Shown here: positions 27,855-41,100 of the stretch, in pieces
How the letters are laid out: every line of letters starts with the position of its first letter
Position numbering within the stretch: position 1 is the first letter of the stretch
Source of the DNA: Siphonodentalium dalli
Taxonomy: Eukaryota; Mollusca; Scaphopoda; Gadilida; Siphonodentaliidae
Assembly (NCBI GenBank): GCA_032622095.1
Contig: CP136061.1
Location: 26,352,991 to 26,416,990, forward strand
Length of the DNA: 64,000 nucleotides
Direction: 5' to 3'
Notes under the pieces: generated by a model
What the model was told of the DNA's origin: nothing
The model's database searches: none
What the model saw: only the letters and a program-made list of their open reading frames with translations
Position numbers and translations under genes: made by a program

Positions 27855-30768
27855 TCAAACTGAACAACTGTTGCATATATAACTCTGGGGTTCACCTGTA
27901 CACATATGGTGTACCCATGACTCACAATCCTCTACAGAGCATTCGACCATGTCATCAAATAAATTTGGCAAACGGCATTTATCACAATCTAGTTCCAATT
28001 CATACGTTAATACATGCTTCTTACTGAGTTTCATTTGCTTCTTCCTTGAAGGAAATGTGGAGAAGCATTTCTGTTCCAAACAATCTAAAAGGTGTTGGCG
28101 TAATTTAACATTTATAAAAGAAGTGTTACCAGTTTTCTGGGTTGTACAAAATTCTACCAAAAACGCTAAAGAGAATATACCACAGTCGACGGAGTTCGTT
28201 TGCTGCTGGATGCTGGGTATGATGATGTTGTTGCTGTTGTACAGTTGCCCCAGCTGGATTGTCGTTGACGCTGACAATTTATTCTTGAAGGCACTATCAT
28301 ATAGTCGTACATGGCCGTCGCTTTCTTTTGTCGATAATACCCAGTGGCTGGTTCCGGTATGGTGTATCTGGGCACTACACTCATCAGTTGGTTGAAATTT
28401 CAAGCTGTAATTCCATTTTTTCGTATCATCATCATAAACCGGTGCTAATCCAGTATGTTGCAGGCCGTTGATATCTTCGAACTGTTCTTTTATGATCTGC
28501 ATTGAGTAGTTTATTATGTCGCTGCATAACTCCTCGTTGTTTATTATTTTGTCGTGGTGTGATTGTCTTAGTCGATGTTGGCCATTTTCAATCCAGATTG
28601 GGTCTATATCTTCTTCCACAAAATCATCTGCTGGTCTTGATGTCTGGTCGATGGTTTCTTCTTCGATGCTTGGCAGATCAATGTCTGGCATATGTGGCAA
28701 CTCGGTGCTTTCTTCTTCGATGCTTGGCAACTCATACTTCAGACGTTTCTTGGATTTGGACGGTGTTTTCTTGATGGGCGTTGCCTTAGTGATGGTCAAT
28801 GGCGTTGGAGTTGCTGCGACTGAATCCGGAGCTGGTACAATCGAACGTTCTTCGTCTTCTTCGTCAATTGGTCTCGGTCGTTTCTTGCCGGCGTTCTTGT
28901 TGGGTCTTTTCCTGCAATTCCTTGTCAGCTGTGTCAAATTGAGTATCTTCTTCTCGTCGACGTTCTCAATGCCAACACTCATCTTGGCTGCCAGAATATG
29001 CCAGCACGATGATAATGCTGGACACACGCACTTCTCTGGGAACAAAGTCACAGAGTACCGATCTCCTCTACTTCCTTCGACGACGAAGGATGATGCTTGC
29101 GGGCAGTGGAACACTTTGCTCAGTCTGATGGCACTGGCTGCCAAGGCACGTTGTGATGATCCTGTGGGCTGTTGATTACAGTCGGGCTCTGGTGGTTCCT
29201 CGGTTGATGATTCCTCGGTTGGTATTTGAATGGCTGTTGACTGGGCTGTTGGCTGTGGTTGATATTCTGTTGTTAGCTGGCCCTTGACGAATGTAACTAT
29301 ATCTCTAGGTTTGACGACATCTTTCGGGAGTACGACGGTCTCAGGATCTCGGAGATGCTGACGAAACTCTGTTCTTAGTTGAAAGTCGCCGACATCACAG
29401 AAGCCTCTTTTCATTTCCAAAACGTAATACTCTTGCAGGTAGTTCAGTGAAAGGACTATCGAATCTAAAGGCACCTGTTTCCAGTTGATTAGTTCCTTGC
29501 AGACGCGGTTGAAGGATTCCGATATGTTGTTGGTGATGCCTGAATGTTCATTGAAGATGCCGATCTCTTCGAGTATGTACCTGGAACTGTTGTTCTTGAT
29601 TGGCTGCAATAAATGTGTACTTACGTATTCAACGAATGCAGAACTCCAGTTGGCTGCCAAAGTGTCGTGTAGCTGGTCTAAAGCATCCTCGCTGGTGGCT
29701 CTCATCATTTTTTCTACGTCCTCGCAATATACCGCTATGTCGTCGGATCTTCCTCCATGTGATTTAACCCAATGTTTGACGTCTGATTTTATGTGATTCC
29801 AGCAAAACACAAGTCGGCAGTTTGAAGCGTATCGTTTGATGGCGTTTGAGAATGCAGTTTCTCTGTCTGTGATGATCACCGGGTTGCCTATGGACATGTT
29901 TGGTACGGCTGCTGTTATCTCTCTCCAAAATGTGTCGTGGCACTTCTGATTTTTCCTGTCGTGTAACAGAAAGGCTGCAGGGAAACATACTTTACCTGTG
30001 AAGAACGGATGTTTAATTGTCAGCGCCGATAGGAAGAAGTCTCCAAGGTTGAAGGTTGTGTCGTAGGAGAGGATTGGCGGCGTGTCAGATGCTAGCAGTC
30101 TGTTTAGTTCCTGTAGAATTTCACTGTTACCAATCACCACACGAAGCTCTGGGTATATACTGAAATCTAGGACGAAGTCAGATAGGTTGTATGCCAGCTC
30201 CAGTGTATTATATGCTGCGTCATGGCTAATCTTCCTCGATTTGTTGATTCGGTATCTGACGTTCTCAACTTGCTTCATGTTCTTGGCATTCATGATTCCT
30301 TGGGTCGTCGTTGATATGCCTGGTTTGGTCACACTGTCCCTGTATACCGGTGCCGGTTCTCTGTCTACACATTCTTTCCTCAAGGTGGCCATGGTCGACG
30401 GCAGCGTTCGTTGATACTTCTGTTCCTTTGTCTTTGCATTGCCATGCGGCCTACTCTGAAATAAGAGAAGAATACATTACCCGTTTGAAACGTTCGTCGC
30501 CAGCCTTGTCACCAATTTCCCCCTTTATCCTGTAGTCACGCCGCAAATACTTTGGTTCATTCTTTGGTATTTTGTTGGCACCTTTATTAACCCAGAAATA
30601 CTGGTCACACGTAGCGTCTTTTGAGCCTGTTAGAAGGTAAACGGAACCTCCATTTGGCAGTTTTGGTGGCACTGTCGATACTTTGTCTAGGTCGGGTTTC
30701 TCGAATATCGAGAGCACTTCTCGATAACCAAGAACAGATTCTTTGTTCATGTAGATTGTAGCTGACAT
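27855..30768 (-). CDS. MULE transposase with SWIM, Ulp1-like protease and PHD-like finger
   Basis: The model is exon 1 at 30481-30768 (96 codons from ATG), then 27855-30455 in frame, giving 962 residues. Numbered on that model: an N-terminal adaptor region 1-120; MULE DDE core with Asp228 (SYDTTF), Asp293 (ITDRET) and Glu409 (NISESFN), plus CWNH; SWIM zinc finger Cys572, Cys574, Cys580, His582; a charged linker with two LPSIEEE repeats; a Ulp1/C48-type protease with His800 (SHWVL), Asp816 (LYDS), a Gln-rich oxyanion stretch and Cys854 (DCGIFS); and a Cys/His-rich PHD-like finger at about 920-960. The 25-nt gap between the parts begins GTAATG and ends TTTCAG: a very short intron or a 1-nt frame lesion. 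The transposase should cut and join DNA in the nucleus; the protease may remove SUMO- or ubiquitin-like tags. Confidence 0.92.
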
Positions 30769-31087
30769 TGTGTACGATGAAGAAGCTAGGATATACTGAC
30801 CACATTACTACGTGCAGATTATATATGTTCACGAGAGCTGTAACTCACACAAAAATATCGCTCATGTGTGTTTGCATAACACGCATGTATATATACGTGT
30901 AAACAACTCTGTGGTAAGTATTCAGTTATAAGTATTCATCTTTTTAAAAACACATTCCTGTGCGTGATATGATCTCACGCGTAACAACAAGTAACTGTAT
31001 AAACAGTACTTTGATTATATTTCACTATAAGTTGCAAACACTCTTGTCTTAACTCATAAATCCATTGATTTAAGCCGCCAACATATT

Positions 31088-31373
31088 CCTAACAATAGCA
31101 ATTAACAGCTAATTAGCGACTCGGCGGCCGGCTCGGCTGATTCCAACTACAACTTTTAGTGTGCTGGAGAACGAAAAAAGTCGATAAAAGTTGAAATATA
31201 AGACTTACAAATTTTCTTTTTAGTTTTTTTAATTTGTAAGTGGCATAACTTTCCACAAACCAAAATTCATCACTATTGGAATCATATTAACGACAATAAA
31301 CGAAATTGAAAGTCCCAACTACACATTTTACTGGGCTCGGGCTCGGACTCGGACTACAACTATTAGTGTGTCC
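31088..31373. repeat. MULE right terminal inverted repeat
   Basis: It matches the left TIR along its full 286 bp. It lies about 320 bp upstream of the transposase start and probably holds its promoter. Confidence 0.97.
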
Positions 31374-31601
31374 CAACATACCGGTACATGTAAGGTATGG
31401 TATTCTTCCAAGTTGAAGTAAATTTATAACAGTTTCTTCCATTTCAAACAAGCATTATTAAAGTAATAACGAACCAAAGACGCTTTGGGTCGTATATAGG
31501 CTATATCTGATTTTGTGACGTCACCAATTTTTAAGTAATACGACCCTTGGATTTTGAATTTTGGATAGCACGAATGTAGGACATAGGATTGGTGGGCCTA
31601 A

Positions 31602-31640
31602 AGCGGGGCGCACACGCCACAACATTGTTGCGCAACATTG
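31602..31640. repeat. Harbinger left TIR
   Basis: CGCACACGCCACAACATTGT TGCGCAAC is shared with the right end. Subterminal ACAACATTGTT-type words recur to about 31760. Confidence 0.9.
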
Positions 31641-31817
31641 TTATATGGGGCCATACAACATTGTTATAAGCGTCCGCACACGCTACAACAAACGACACAA
31701 CAAATGTTGTACGAAATTGTTGCGAATGACCGCACACGGTAAAATGTTGTGCAACAATTGGTCACGTGACGACTGAATTCGCGTGAGAACTTCAGAGAAG
31801 ATTATGTTGTAGATACA

Positions 31818-32157
31818 ATGGCGCCTGTCAACAAAAAAAAGCGGAAAAAAATTGCGCTGGCTATAGCGATTATCATTTTGCGTCGTCGGCGGCGCCGGAA
31901 AGCGGCCAGAGCCAGGCGCTTTTGGCAGAAAGCACGGGTCACCCGTCGGCCTGAGTTGGGGGCGACCAACAACTTAATTAGAGAATTGGAGGAGGAAGAT
32001 GAGGAATATTTCCGAAAATATACCAGACTAACACCTGCGAATTTTTACATCCTACTGGATCTTATTGAGGACAAATTAAGAAAACATGATACCATTATGA
32101 GAAGTTCAATTCAACCGAAGGAGCGGTTACTCATAACACTTCGTTTTCTGGCCACAG
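31818..32157 (+). CDS. Harbinger transposase exon 1
   Basis: ATG at 31818 opens 113 codons plus one base. The exon must end ACA G to meet exon 2 (LAT-G-ETF). The next bases are GCATGT, a GC donor. A CACGTGAC E-box lies about 55 bp upstream of the ATG. Confidence 0.92.
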
Positions 32158-35100
32158 GCATGTTCATAAATGATAAATAATAATATCATAAATTATTTAA
32201 ATATCAATCGTTAATAACATAACGATCCAAAATCCATATTTGTTTGTGAGAAGCCCATTCAATGATTCATGAATTTTACTGGGGGGGGGGGTGAAAGTTA
32301 CAACAAAATTTTATTAAAATTTAACCAAAAGGTCAAGTCTAAGATATTGAATCTCATGCCCAATTTTAAGTGAATGCGATCGAGAATGTCTACACATGAT
32401 ATACAGTACTGCCTACTGCCAGTACTAGTAGTACTAGTAGGCAGTACTGATAGCTAGACAGCGGTTGGGGTAAATGATCTTGCCTTGGGGAAGTTCTGCT
32501 CAAATTTTTAATTTTACTGGGTGGGGGGGGGGGGGGGGGGGGGGGGGGGTTTAGCAAGTTACAACCAAGTTTTATTAAACCAAAGGGGGGGGGGGGGGAA
32601 GTTACAACAACATAATTTTATTAAAATTAAACCAAAAGGCTAAGATATTGAATCTGGTTCTAGTGCTGGGCGATATGACGATAGTGTAGTGTTGAAATGA
32701 TTAGTGAAATTCAAAGTCGACTAGTCGAGGCCCAAAAATCGCATTGCAACTAGTCGGTAGCCGATTTGGCACACAAGATTACATATACATGTATGATAAA
32801 AACACTTCTACTACTGGTACCGGTAGCTAGACAGGGGATGGGGTAAATGATCAGACGACGGAGAAGTCGGCCCCGTGCAAAGTAGGCCCCATACGAAGAC
32901 AGCCCCATGCGAAGTCGGTCCTATTAATTAGAAGGGATTAAATCGGCTTAATTTTATTGAGATAGTGTTTATTTTGTCTAATTGTGAGGTCCCCAACTTA
33001 AATTTAGTTGAGTTAGTGTATTGTTTGTATAGGCTAATTGTGCAGTCCGCAATGTTTTCTTAATTGTAATAACAAAAGGGGTGCGTCGAAATACCAAGCT
33101 GAACCAATGCCAAGCTGAAGTTTTCGCGATCATGCACCGCAGTTTTCTATAGATTTACGCTTGCTATGTCATCAAAACTCAAATAAAATTATGCCATGTT
33201 GCATTATTTTGTTTTTATTTTTTCAGTATACAGCACAAAATGTGCTTTGAATGGCATGTTCCGCCTTAATATTTTCCCTCAGCTTGGTATTTCGACGTTC
33301 CGTAACAAAATTATCTTCACTCATGGGGAGTCACTGATAGCGGCTCAGTTATAAAAATATGATAGTTGCATTATCATTATTATCAGCTTCATATTTCATA
33401 TAATAAAATAAATAAAGAATGTTTTTAAACAATGGTTCTGTTATATATGGGGCCGACTTCGCACAGGGCCGACTTCTCCTGTATTCAAATGATCTGGCCA
33501 GCGCCTCTTGGGGAAGTTCTGCCTAAATTAAAAATTTCACCGGGGGGGAGGGGGAGGGTAGCAAGTTACAACAGAATTTTGTTTTAACTCAAACCAAAAG
33601 GGGGTGGGCAAGTTGTACAACAGAAGCTAGACAGCACTTGGGGTAAATGATCTGGCCAGTGCCTCTCGGGGAAAGAGTTCAGCCCAAATTTTAATATTTC
33701 TGTGGGGGGGGGGGGGGATGAGTTACAACAGAATTTATTTTTAACTCAAACCAAAAGGGGGAGGACAAGTTGTACAACAGAAGCTAGACAGCGGTTGGGG
33801 TAAATGATCTGGCCAGTGCCTCTCGGGGAAGTTACGCCCAAATTTTTAATATTTCTGTGGGGGGGGGGGGGGGAGTTAAAACAATATAATATTAAACCAA
33901 AAGGGTAAGCCCATTTAAATTTTAATAGTAAAAATCAATCAATTTTAATTGCAAAAAATAAATAAAAACAATTTTAATGTTTCCAATTTATTTACTGTCT
34001 GAAAATTCCCAACCTCATTCTCCCAACTTGAGTCGACTTTATTCTTCCAGTTTCAATCAGAGCTGGACGCTCTCGAATGGTTGGAAAATTGTATCTTCAA
34101 TCAGTACCTCCATAGGCTTTTCCATTATTATGAATAGCCCCTCATTTCAATCACTAAATTCATAGATCGTCTTGCTTAGATCTCAAGTCAATGAACTAAA
34201 ACCATGTAAGCAAAGCGCCCGGGATGGTCGAAAAGATCGAGAGATCTTCTCCTTCACCCCTCAAGCACAACAGCATAGAATGGATACACCTTTTATTTAA
34301 ACAGTAGCAATATTAAAAGCCGACATCAAAGACTACTAGTACTGGTGTTGGCAAAAGACACATGTCACACTGTCTAGCAGTAACATGTGTAGTGATGCGG
34401 ACCGGACCGCCTTGGTCCGGTCCACGGTCCAGGGGTGAACCACGTCTGGTCCGGACCGGGTGTCACTGGTTCGGACCGCTTTTTGCTGTACTATACAATC
34501 AGCCATCACAATCTCCAAGACTCCAATATTAATATAGTAGTCATATTAGTACACATTTGTATAATTGTTATCAGTATAGCTATTTCGTTTAAATTTCAAT
34601 TTAATGAAAATAAGTATGATAGGAATCATGCATACGATCAGTTGAGTGCCATGTTAGATTGGTTATAACACATTCTGGCTCTAGCTAGCTATATAGTAGT
34701 ATATATCTGCCCAATACATTTAATTAGTGCATGTTCGCATTACTAGAAATACTATTATCGTGCATCGTTCCCAGTATATCCTACCAGAGACAGACAATGA
34801 TGGATACACTCGGCAAACATTTTTTTACATGTATGGACTCATTGCAATGCACTGAACTCCAGTAACCTCACATTTTGTACTATACAGAGTAAAAACTTTT
34901 AGAAAACCAAGAATTCATTAACATATAGCCTATGGTGGACCGGATTGATTTGGACCGGTCCAGACCGGACCAGACTGGACCGCCTTGGCAGTGGATTGGA
35001 CCACCCAAGGTTGTCCGGTCCGCATCACTAAACATGTGTTACATAATGATAAGGAGATGAGCACGCGCTATACACACGTTATGCATCATGCACTGCTTTC

Positions 35101-38100
35101 TTTGTATTTTGTTCACAGTACCGATCAAAACTATTTGTTGTAAAATCGAAAGCCATTCCTCAGACGAAGACAACCTCATGCTGGATTCGTAAAATGGATA
35201 ATTTTGTATGCATTGGATAGGGAATAAATACACTGATAATAACAATTGATAATTTAATTGATTTATTTTTAATAAAACATTTCTTTGATACAGATCTTGT
35301 TTTGGGGAAAAAGTTCTGCACTGTTCATTGCAGCGACTGCCAAAACTTACCTATGTTCATGATTGTAGCTCAGAACCCCCACCCCCAATGACTTACGGAT
35401 GTCTATCGCATTTTGAGGGGAAATAGTGTGTCAGAAAGTTGGGACTTATTGAGGCTGTCTATTTTAAATATGTAAACAGTAGCCGGATGCTCTGCCCAAA
35501 TATTTCTAACTAAAAAAATCATGGCCGGATGCTATGTCCAAATTTTTAAATATTTAAATAATTGATAGTGGCCAGAGGCCATCAGATTATACCCCCCGCA
35601 ACGAAGTTAGAGGGGGGGTATACTGGAGTCAGCTCGTCCGTTGTCCTTCCGTCCGTCCGTCCGTGGAAACAAATTTGTCCAGAGTTTTTCTCAATGGTTT
35701 GGTAAATTTCTGTGAGACTTGGAACAGACATCAACCACCACGGGAACCTGTGCACCTGCGATTATGACGTCTGTCAGACCTTTTTTTGGTGGAGTTACTC
35801 CCTCTTTTTTGACAGAAAATTTTGCAACATGTATAATTTTGTCTGGAGTTTTTCTCAGTTGTTGTGCGATCAATTTCCGTGAAACTTGGCACATACATCA
35901 ACCACCATAGGAACCTGTGCATCTGCGATTATGCCAGACTATTTTGGTGGAGTTATTCCCCCTTTTTCGACTTGTATAATTTTGTTCGAGCTTTTATTCC
36001 TACATTTTTAGGTCAATGCTTTTTAATCTTGGCACTGATATTTAGTACCATGGGAACCTTTGCACATGCGATTATGATGTCTGTCCGACTTATTTTTGTG
36101 GAGTTATTTTTTTCGACTTGGAAATATTTTGCAACATGCATAATTTTGTCCGAGCTTTTATTCCTACATTTTTCTGTCAATAGGTTTAAGATTAGGGTTA
36201 GGGTTGTGCAGCTGCAATGAGAACTGTTATTTTATTATTTTACTAAATGTTTACCGACATGTGAAACATCTTAGTATTTTTAAAACAAGGGGTGGGGGGT
36301 GTATCCTTAGTCCCATTGGGACAGTCACCCCTCTAGTTGTCCCCCGACGTTTCCGTCGGAGGACTATAGAAATGACCCTCGTTCGTCCGAGATTGGCACC
36401 TTTGATTTGCAACATCTATATAGCTAATAAAAAATATCATTTTTTCCATATTTTTGGGGGGTTTTCGACTTAGAAAATTTGGAACATTTTTGCCTTTTGG
36501 ATGAGATTGGGTACCTTCATGGTGTAATCAACTCCTCCTACAGTTTTAAATGTAGAGATTTGAAACTCTGGGATATTGTTGCTAACACATTGGTGGTTTG
36601 CAACATCTATATACTGTATAACATTGTTGTAAATAGTATCCTTCTAACAAATCCAATCATGAAGTTTACCACTCAAGTCGGGGACATGTGGTCTGCGACC
36701 TTTTATTGAATATAGAAATAGTGGCACAGGGGTGGCCCAACACAAAATTGCCTGATTTTTTTTATACGATGGCACAATATTGGCAATAAATATTGAGTTG
36801 ATTAGCTAGGAGAAATTCCATGAGTGCAAATACAGTCTGTAGCCAATTTTATTTGACATGCTATATGATACCATTAAGAGTAATATTGTTCTCAAGCTAC
36901 GCAACTTACATTACATACTGCTGGATGACTTTGATATGGGTCTATGTACCTCTTAGCCCTTAACTGCCCTCTGTGATGATGCCAGCTGGTTTTTAGTCCA
37001 GTGCATTTATGGTTTTACTCATAACTAATTGCAACAGAATTTTTGTTTGCTGGAATTGGTACATATATCCTCCATAAACAACATACTAAAAATCAGAATA
37101 AAATCCATAAATTGATGATTTGACAAAATTTCCCCAAATTCACCAATTTCCCTTTTTCTGATTTTCGCCAATTTTTAGTATGTTGTTTATGGAGAGTTTA
37201 TGTACTTATTCCGGGTTTGGCATTTTTTCTCATAAATGCACTGGACTATTTCTGGACAACATAATTGCAAGGTACGACGATTAATTGGTACAGTGCAGTC
37301 ATTCTTTACATGTGTCAATAATGACTGCATGATCGTGTGGGCTATTAGCCAGGCTCTGCCAGTACCAATGCATCCTGGAGGTTCCAGCTGGGGCTCAACC
37401 GTGTATGACACACATAAAGCCAAAAAAAAAGATACTTTGTTTCTGTACATCAACGACCCTAAAAATAACCTGCTGACCCTAAACTTTTTAGCTCACTTGA
37501 GACGAAGTCTCCGGTGGAGCTATAGTCATCACTCCATCATCCGTCCGTCCATCCGTCCGTCAACAATTGTTTGAACATCTTCTCCTCTGATTCCATTGGA
37601 TGGAATGGGTTCATATTTGGTGTGGATGTTCCCTAGGTGACTCTCATTCAGATTTGTTCAAATGAGGTCACTGGGTCAAATAGTTGCGAAGCCAGGGCCA
37701 TAACTCTTTCACTCCATAGTACTTCTTAAGACGACTTCTTGTCTAGAATCATTGGTCCAATTTAGCATATATTTGGTATGAAGGTTCTTGAATGAGTGGG
37801 GTTCAGATTTGTTCAAATGAGGTCACCAGGTTGATTAGTTGAGAAACCAGGGCCATAACTCTCCATAGTAATTCTTGGAATGACATGTTATCCAGAAAAA
37901 GTGGGCCGATTTAGCTTATATTTGGTACTGAGGGACCTTGGGTGACTGGGAATCAGATTTGTTCAAATTGGGTAACTGGGTCAAATAGGGGCTGAGCCAG
38001 GGACATAGCTCTATAAACAAAAAATGACATTTTTGTATTTTGATCATTGATTTTTAGCTCACCTGAGACAAAGTCTCCGGTGGAGTTATAATCATCACTC

Positions 38101-41100
38101 CTCGTCCGTCCACCATCTGTCCATCCATCCGTCCGTTTTGTTTGAACATCTCCTCCGGAACCATAAGACCAAATGGGTTCATATTTGGTGTGGATGTTCC
38201 CTAGGTGATTCTAATTCAGATTTGTCCAAATGCAGTCACTGGGTCAAATAGTTGCAAAGCCAGGGCCATAACTCTTTCCCTCCATAGTATTCTTAAAATG
38301 ACTTCTTCTTAAATACCATCAGGCTATATGGGTTCCTATTTGTTATGAAGGACCCTTGGGTGACTGGGGTTCAGATTTGTTCAAATTAGACATTTCAATT
38401 AGCACCTTTCCTAATTCCTCCATTTACTGTCAACCATTAAATGAATCCCCCATATAAGTTGAGCTACAGTGTCATTGACACTTTCATTAATTTACATCTT
38501 CAATGGAAATCGCGCAGATTTCTAGTAATATTTTTTCAACTAAGGTCAATAAAAATAAATTGCTAGATTTACATCCAACTTTTTCAGAAAAATGGGGCAG
38601 GAGGCGAATTTTATTTTTTATATTTTATTCTTCCTAACATAGATATGAAGAGTTCTAGATATTGATGCAGTATCCTATCTTATATATTACAAGGTGATTT
38701 AGATTGTCCCTATTTGACCAAAATAGACTGATTAATAGATCATTGAAATGTAATTTGATGATTAACCCTTCCATGACAGGAGCTTCCTGATTTTTTTCGA
38801 AAACCCTGTGCCAATGCATTCTCTTATATATGCGAGTCACCCATAGGGCACCTCGCATATATAAGAGAATGCATTGGCCTAACAATATTTACCTTGATCT
38901 TGTAAGCCAGTGCATTCTCTTATATATGCTAGGCTCCCTTTGGGAGACTCGCATATATAAGAGACTGCACTGGCACAGGGTCTTTAATGCTGCATCAGCA
39001 CAGCTCCCATCACGAAACAGTTAAGGCATGAGAACAAAAATTTGCATAAAAAATATTCAAATAAAAAATATGGAGCAGGGGACTAAACAATAGTGTCGGG
39101 AGGGGATGTAAATCAAGCAATATTTTTATATTGGCCTAATAAAGTAACTTTATACGTTACATACTGCTGGATGACTTTTATATGGGTCTATGTACCTCTT
39201 AGCCCTTAACTGCCCTCTGTGATGATGCCAGCTGGTTTTTAGTCCAGTGCATTTATGGTTTTACCCAGAACTAATTGCAACAGAATTTTTTTTGCTGGAA
39301 TTGGTACATATATCCTCCATAAACAACATACTAAAAATCGGAATCAAATCCATAAATTGATGATTTGACCAAATTTCCCCAAATTTATTTCACGAAATTC
39401 ACCAATTTCCCTTTTTCTGATTTTTGCAATTTTTTGTATGTTGTTTATGGAGGGTTTATGTACTTATTCCGGGTTTGGAATTTTTTCTCATAAATGCACT
39501 GGACTATTTCTGGACAACATAATTGCAAGGTACGACGATTAATTGGTACAGTGCAGTCATTCTTAACATGTGTCAATAATGACTGCATGATCGTGTGGGC
39601 TATTAGCCAGGCACTGCTAGTACCAATGCATCCTGGAGGTTCCAGCTGGGGCTCAACCGTGTATGACACACATAAAGCCAAACAAAAAGATACTATGTTT
39701 CCGTACATCAACCGACCCTAAAAATAATCCGCCGATCCTAAACTTTTTATTGATATTTTGAGAAAAAGTCCAAATTAATTTTTTTTTTTTTTTTTACTGT
39801 TTTTAGCACTATTAATGCTCATAAATAGTAAGTAAGTGTATTCTCTTAATATGTGCAAAGCTCCATATGGGAGACTCGCATATATAATAGAATGTACTGG
39901 CACATGGTCTTTAATGCTGCAACAGCTTTGAATGTATGGAATAAAGAAATCTGATACGTATGAATAGTGCACAAAAGAAGAGTAGTGTGTTCTTGAATTA
40001 ATCAAAGATTAACATAAAAGCCAATTGAAATGTCATGATATGGCACAAATATAGTCCAGGAATCTCATCTACAAGTGGGAAAGAAAGTAACGTTTTGTGA
40101 CATTTCTATTGATTTTTCAGGTGAAACATTTACAAGTCTCGCATTTCATTTCCGGGTAGGAGAGAGAACAATTTCCGGAATTGTGAAACACACAACTAGG
40201 GTCATATATAACAACCTGAAAGAAAGATATTTGAAGGTAATAAGCAGACACAAATAAATACAGTTAAACTTCGTTAAGTCGAATTGCAAGGGACCGTTGG
40301 ATTACTTCGAGTTATCCGAGTGTTCGACTTAACTGTGTTGACCATTTGGTGACCACAAATTCCAACCAGTTGAATTCATATCGATCCGATATGGACGACG
40401 ATTGCTGCATCAGAGTCATGGCATCGAGAACATTCAAATTGAGTTCAGCCTTATTGTCAATAGCATTTCTTCGTTTGGAACATTGTTTTCGTTTTGGGAA
40501 GACATGACTGAATGAAATTATTCTCTGTATCAGGCCGTTTAAATATGGTTTTCATTTCGCCTGTCAACACTACTAATCCTCACAGGGGAAATTGACCCCC
40601 ACACCTCGTTAATATGTTAAATAAACAATGCATTAGGATGAATAAAGACTCCAGGAAACTTCACAGCTTTTTAGGGTAATGAATAGAAGCATACTGAGTT
40701 ATAATCACATGGCGATGCGTCGCTGACGGCGCTTCGACTTAACCATAGTAATTAGTGTTATAATCTGGCTGGTGGGACTAAATTTCGTTTCGACTTAAGC
40801 GGAATTTCGACTTATCCACCTTCGACTTAACCGTAATTATTATAATGGCTTTGCTCACAAGCTCAGCCAGGACCAGGCGACGGCTTCGACTTAAGTGGGG
40901 TATTCGAGTTACCGACGTTCGACTTAACAAAGTTTAACTGTAGTGGTGTTTGCAATATTATTGTAACATCAGTGGTCCACATCACAGTCATCTCTTTAAT
41001 GATATGACGGCCTTCGCTGCAGGTATAGGTGTTAAATTAGTTACATCCACAACCACCATATATAAAACAGAAAGAATATTATATAATAGGCAGATATTGT

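Larger units (their letters stand above)
26988..31373 (-). mobile_element. Autonomous Mutator-like (MULE) DNA transposon, 4,386 bp
   Basis: The terminal inverted repeats are 286 bp each (26988-27273 and 31088-31373), with one visible mismatch, starting GGACACACTAATAGTTGTAG. A 10-bp direct repeat CAACATACCG flanks both ends (26978-26987, 31374-31383). Because an extra G/C adjoins it, the true duplication could be 8 to 10 bp, which fits MULEs. One gene on the minus strand fills the interior. The near-identity of the TIRs and the mostly open frame point to a recent insertion. Confidence 0.95.

Noticed and set aside
28516..29175. 219-codon plus-strand ORF
   Set aside because: Antisense shadow of the MULE transposase; Ser-rich by complementarity to its charged linker.
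36188..36210. TTAGGGTTAGGGTT-like run (also AACCCTAACCCTAAA near 21428)
   Set aside because: Only two to three units; far too short to indicate a telomere or interstitial telomeric block.
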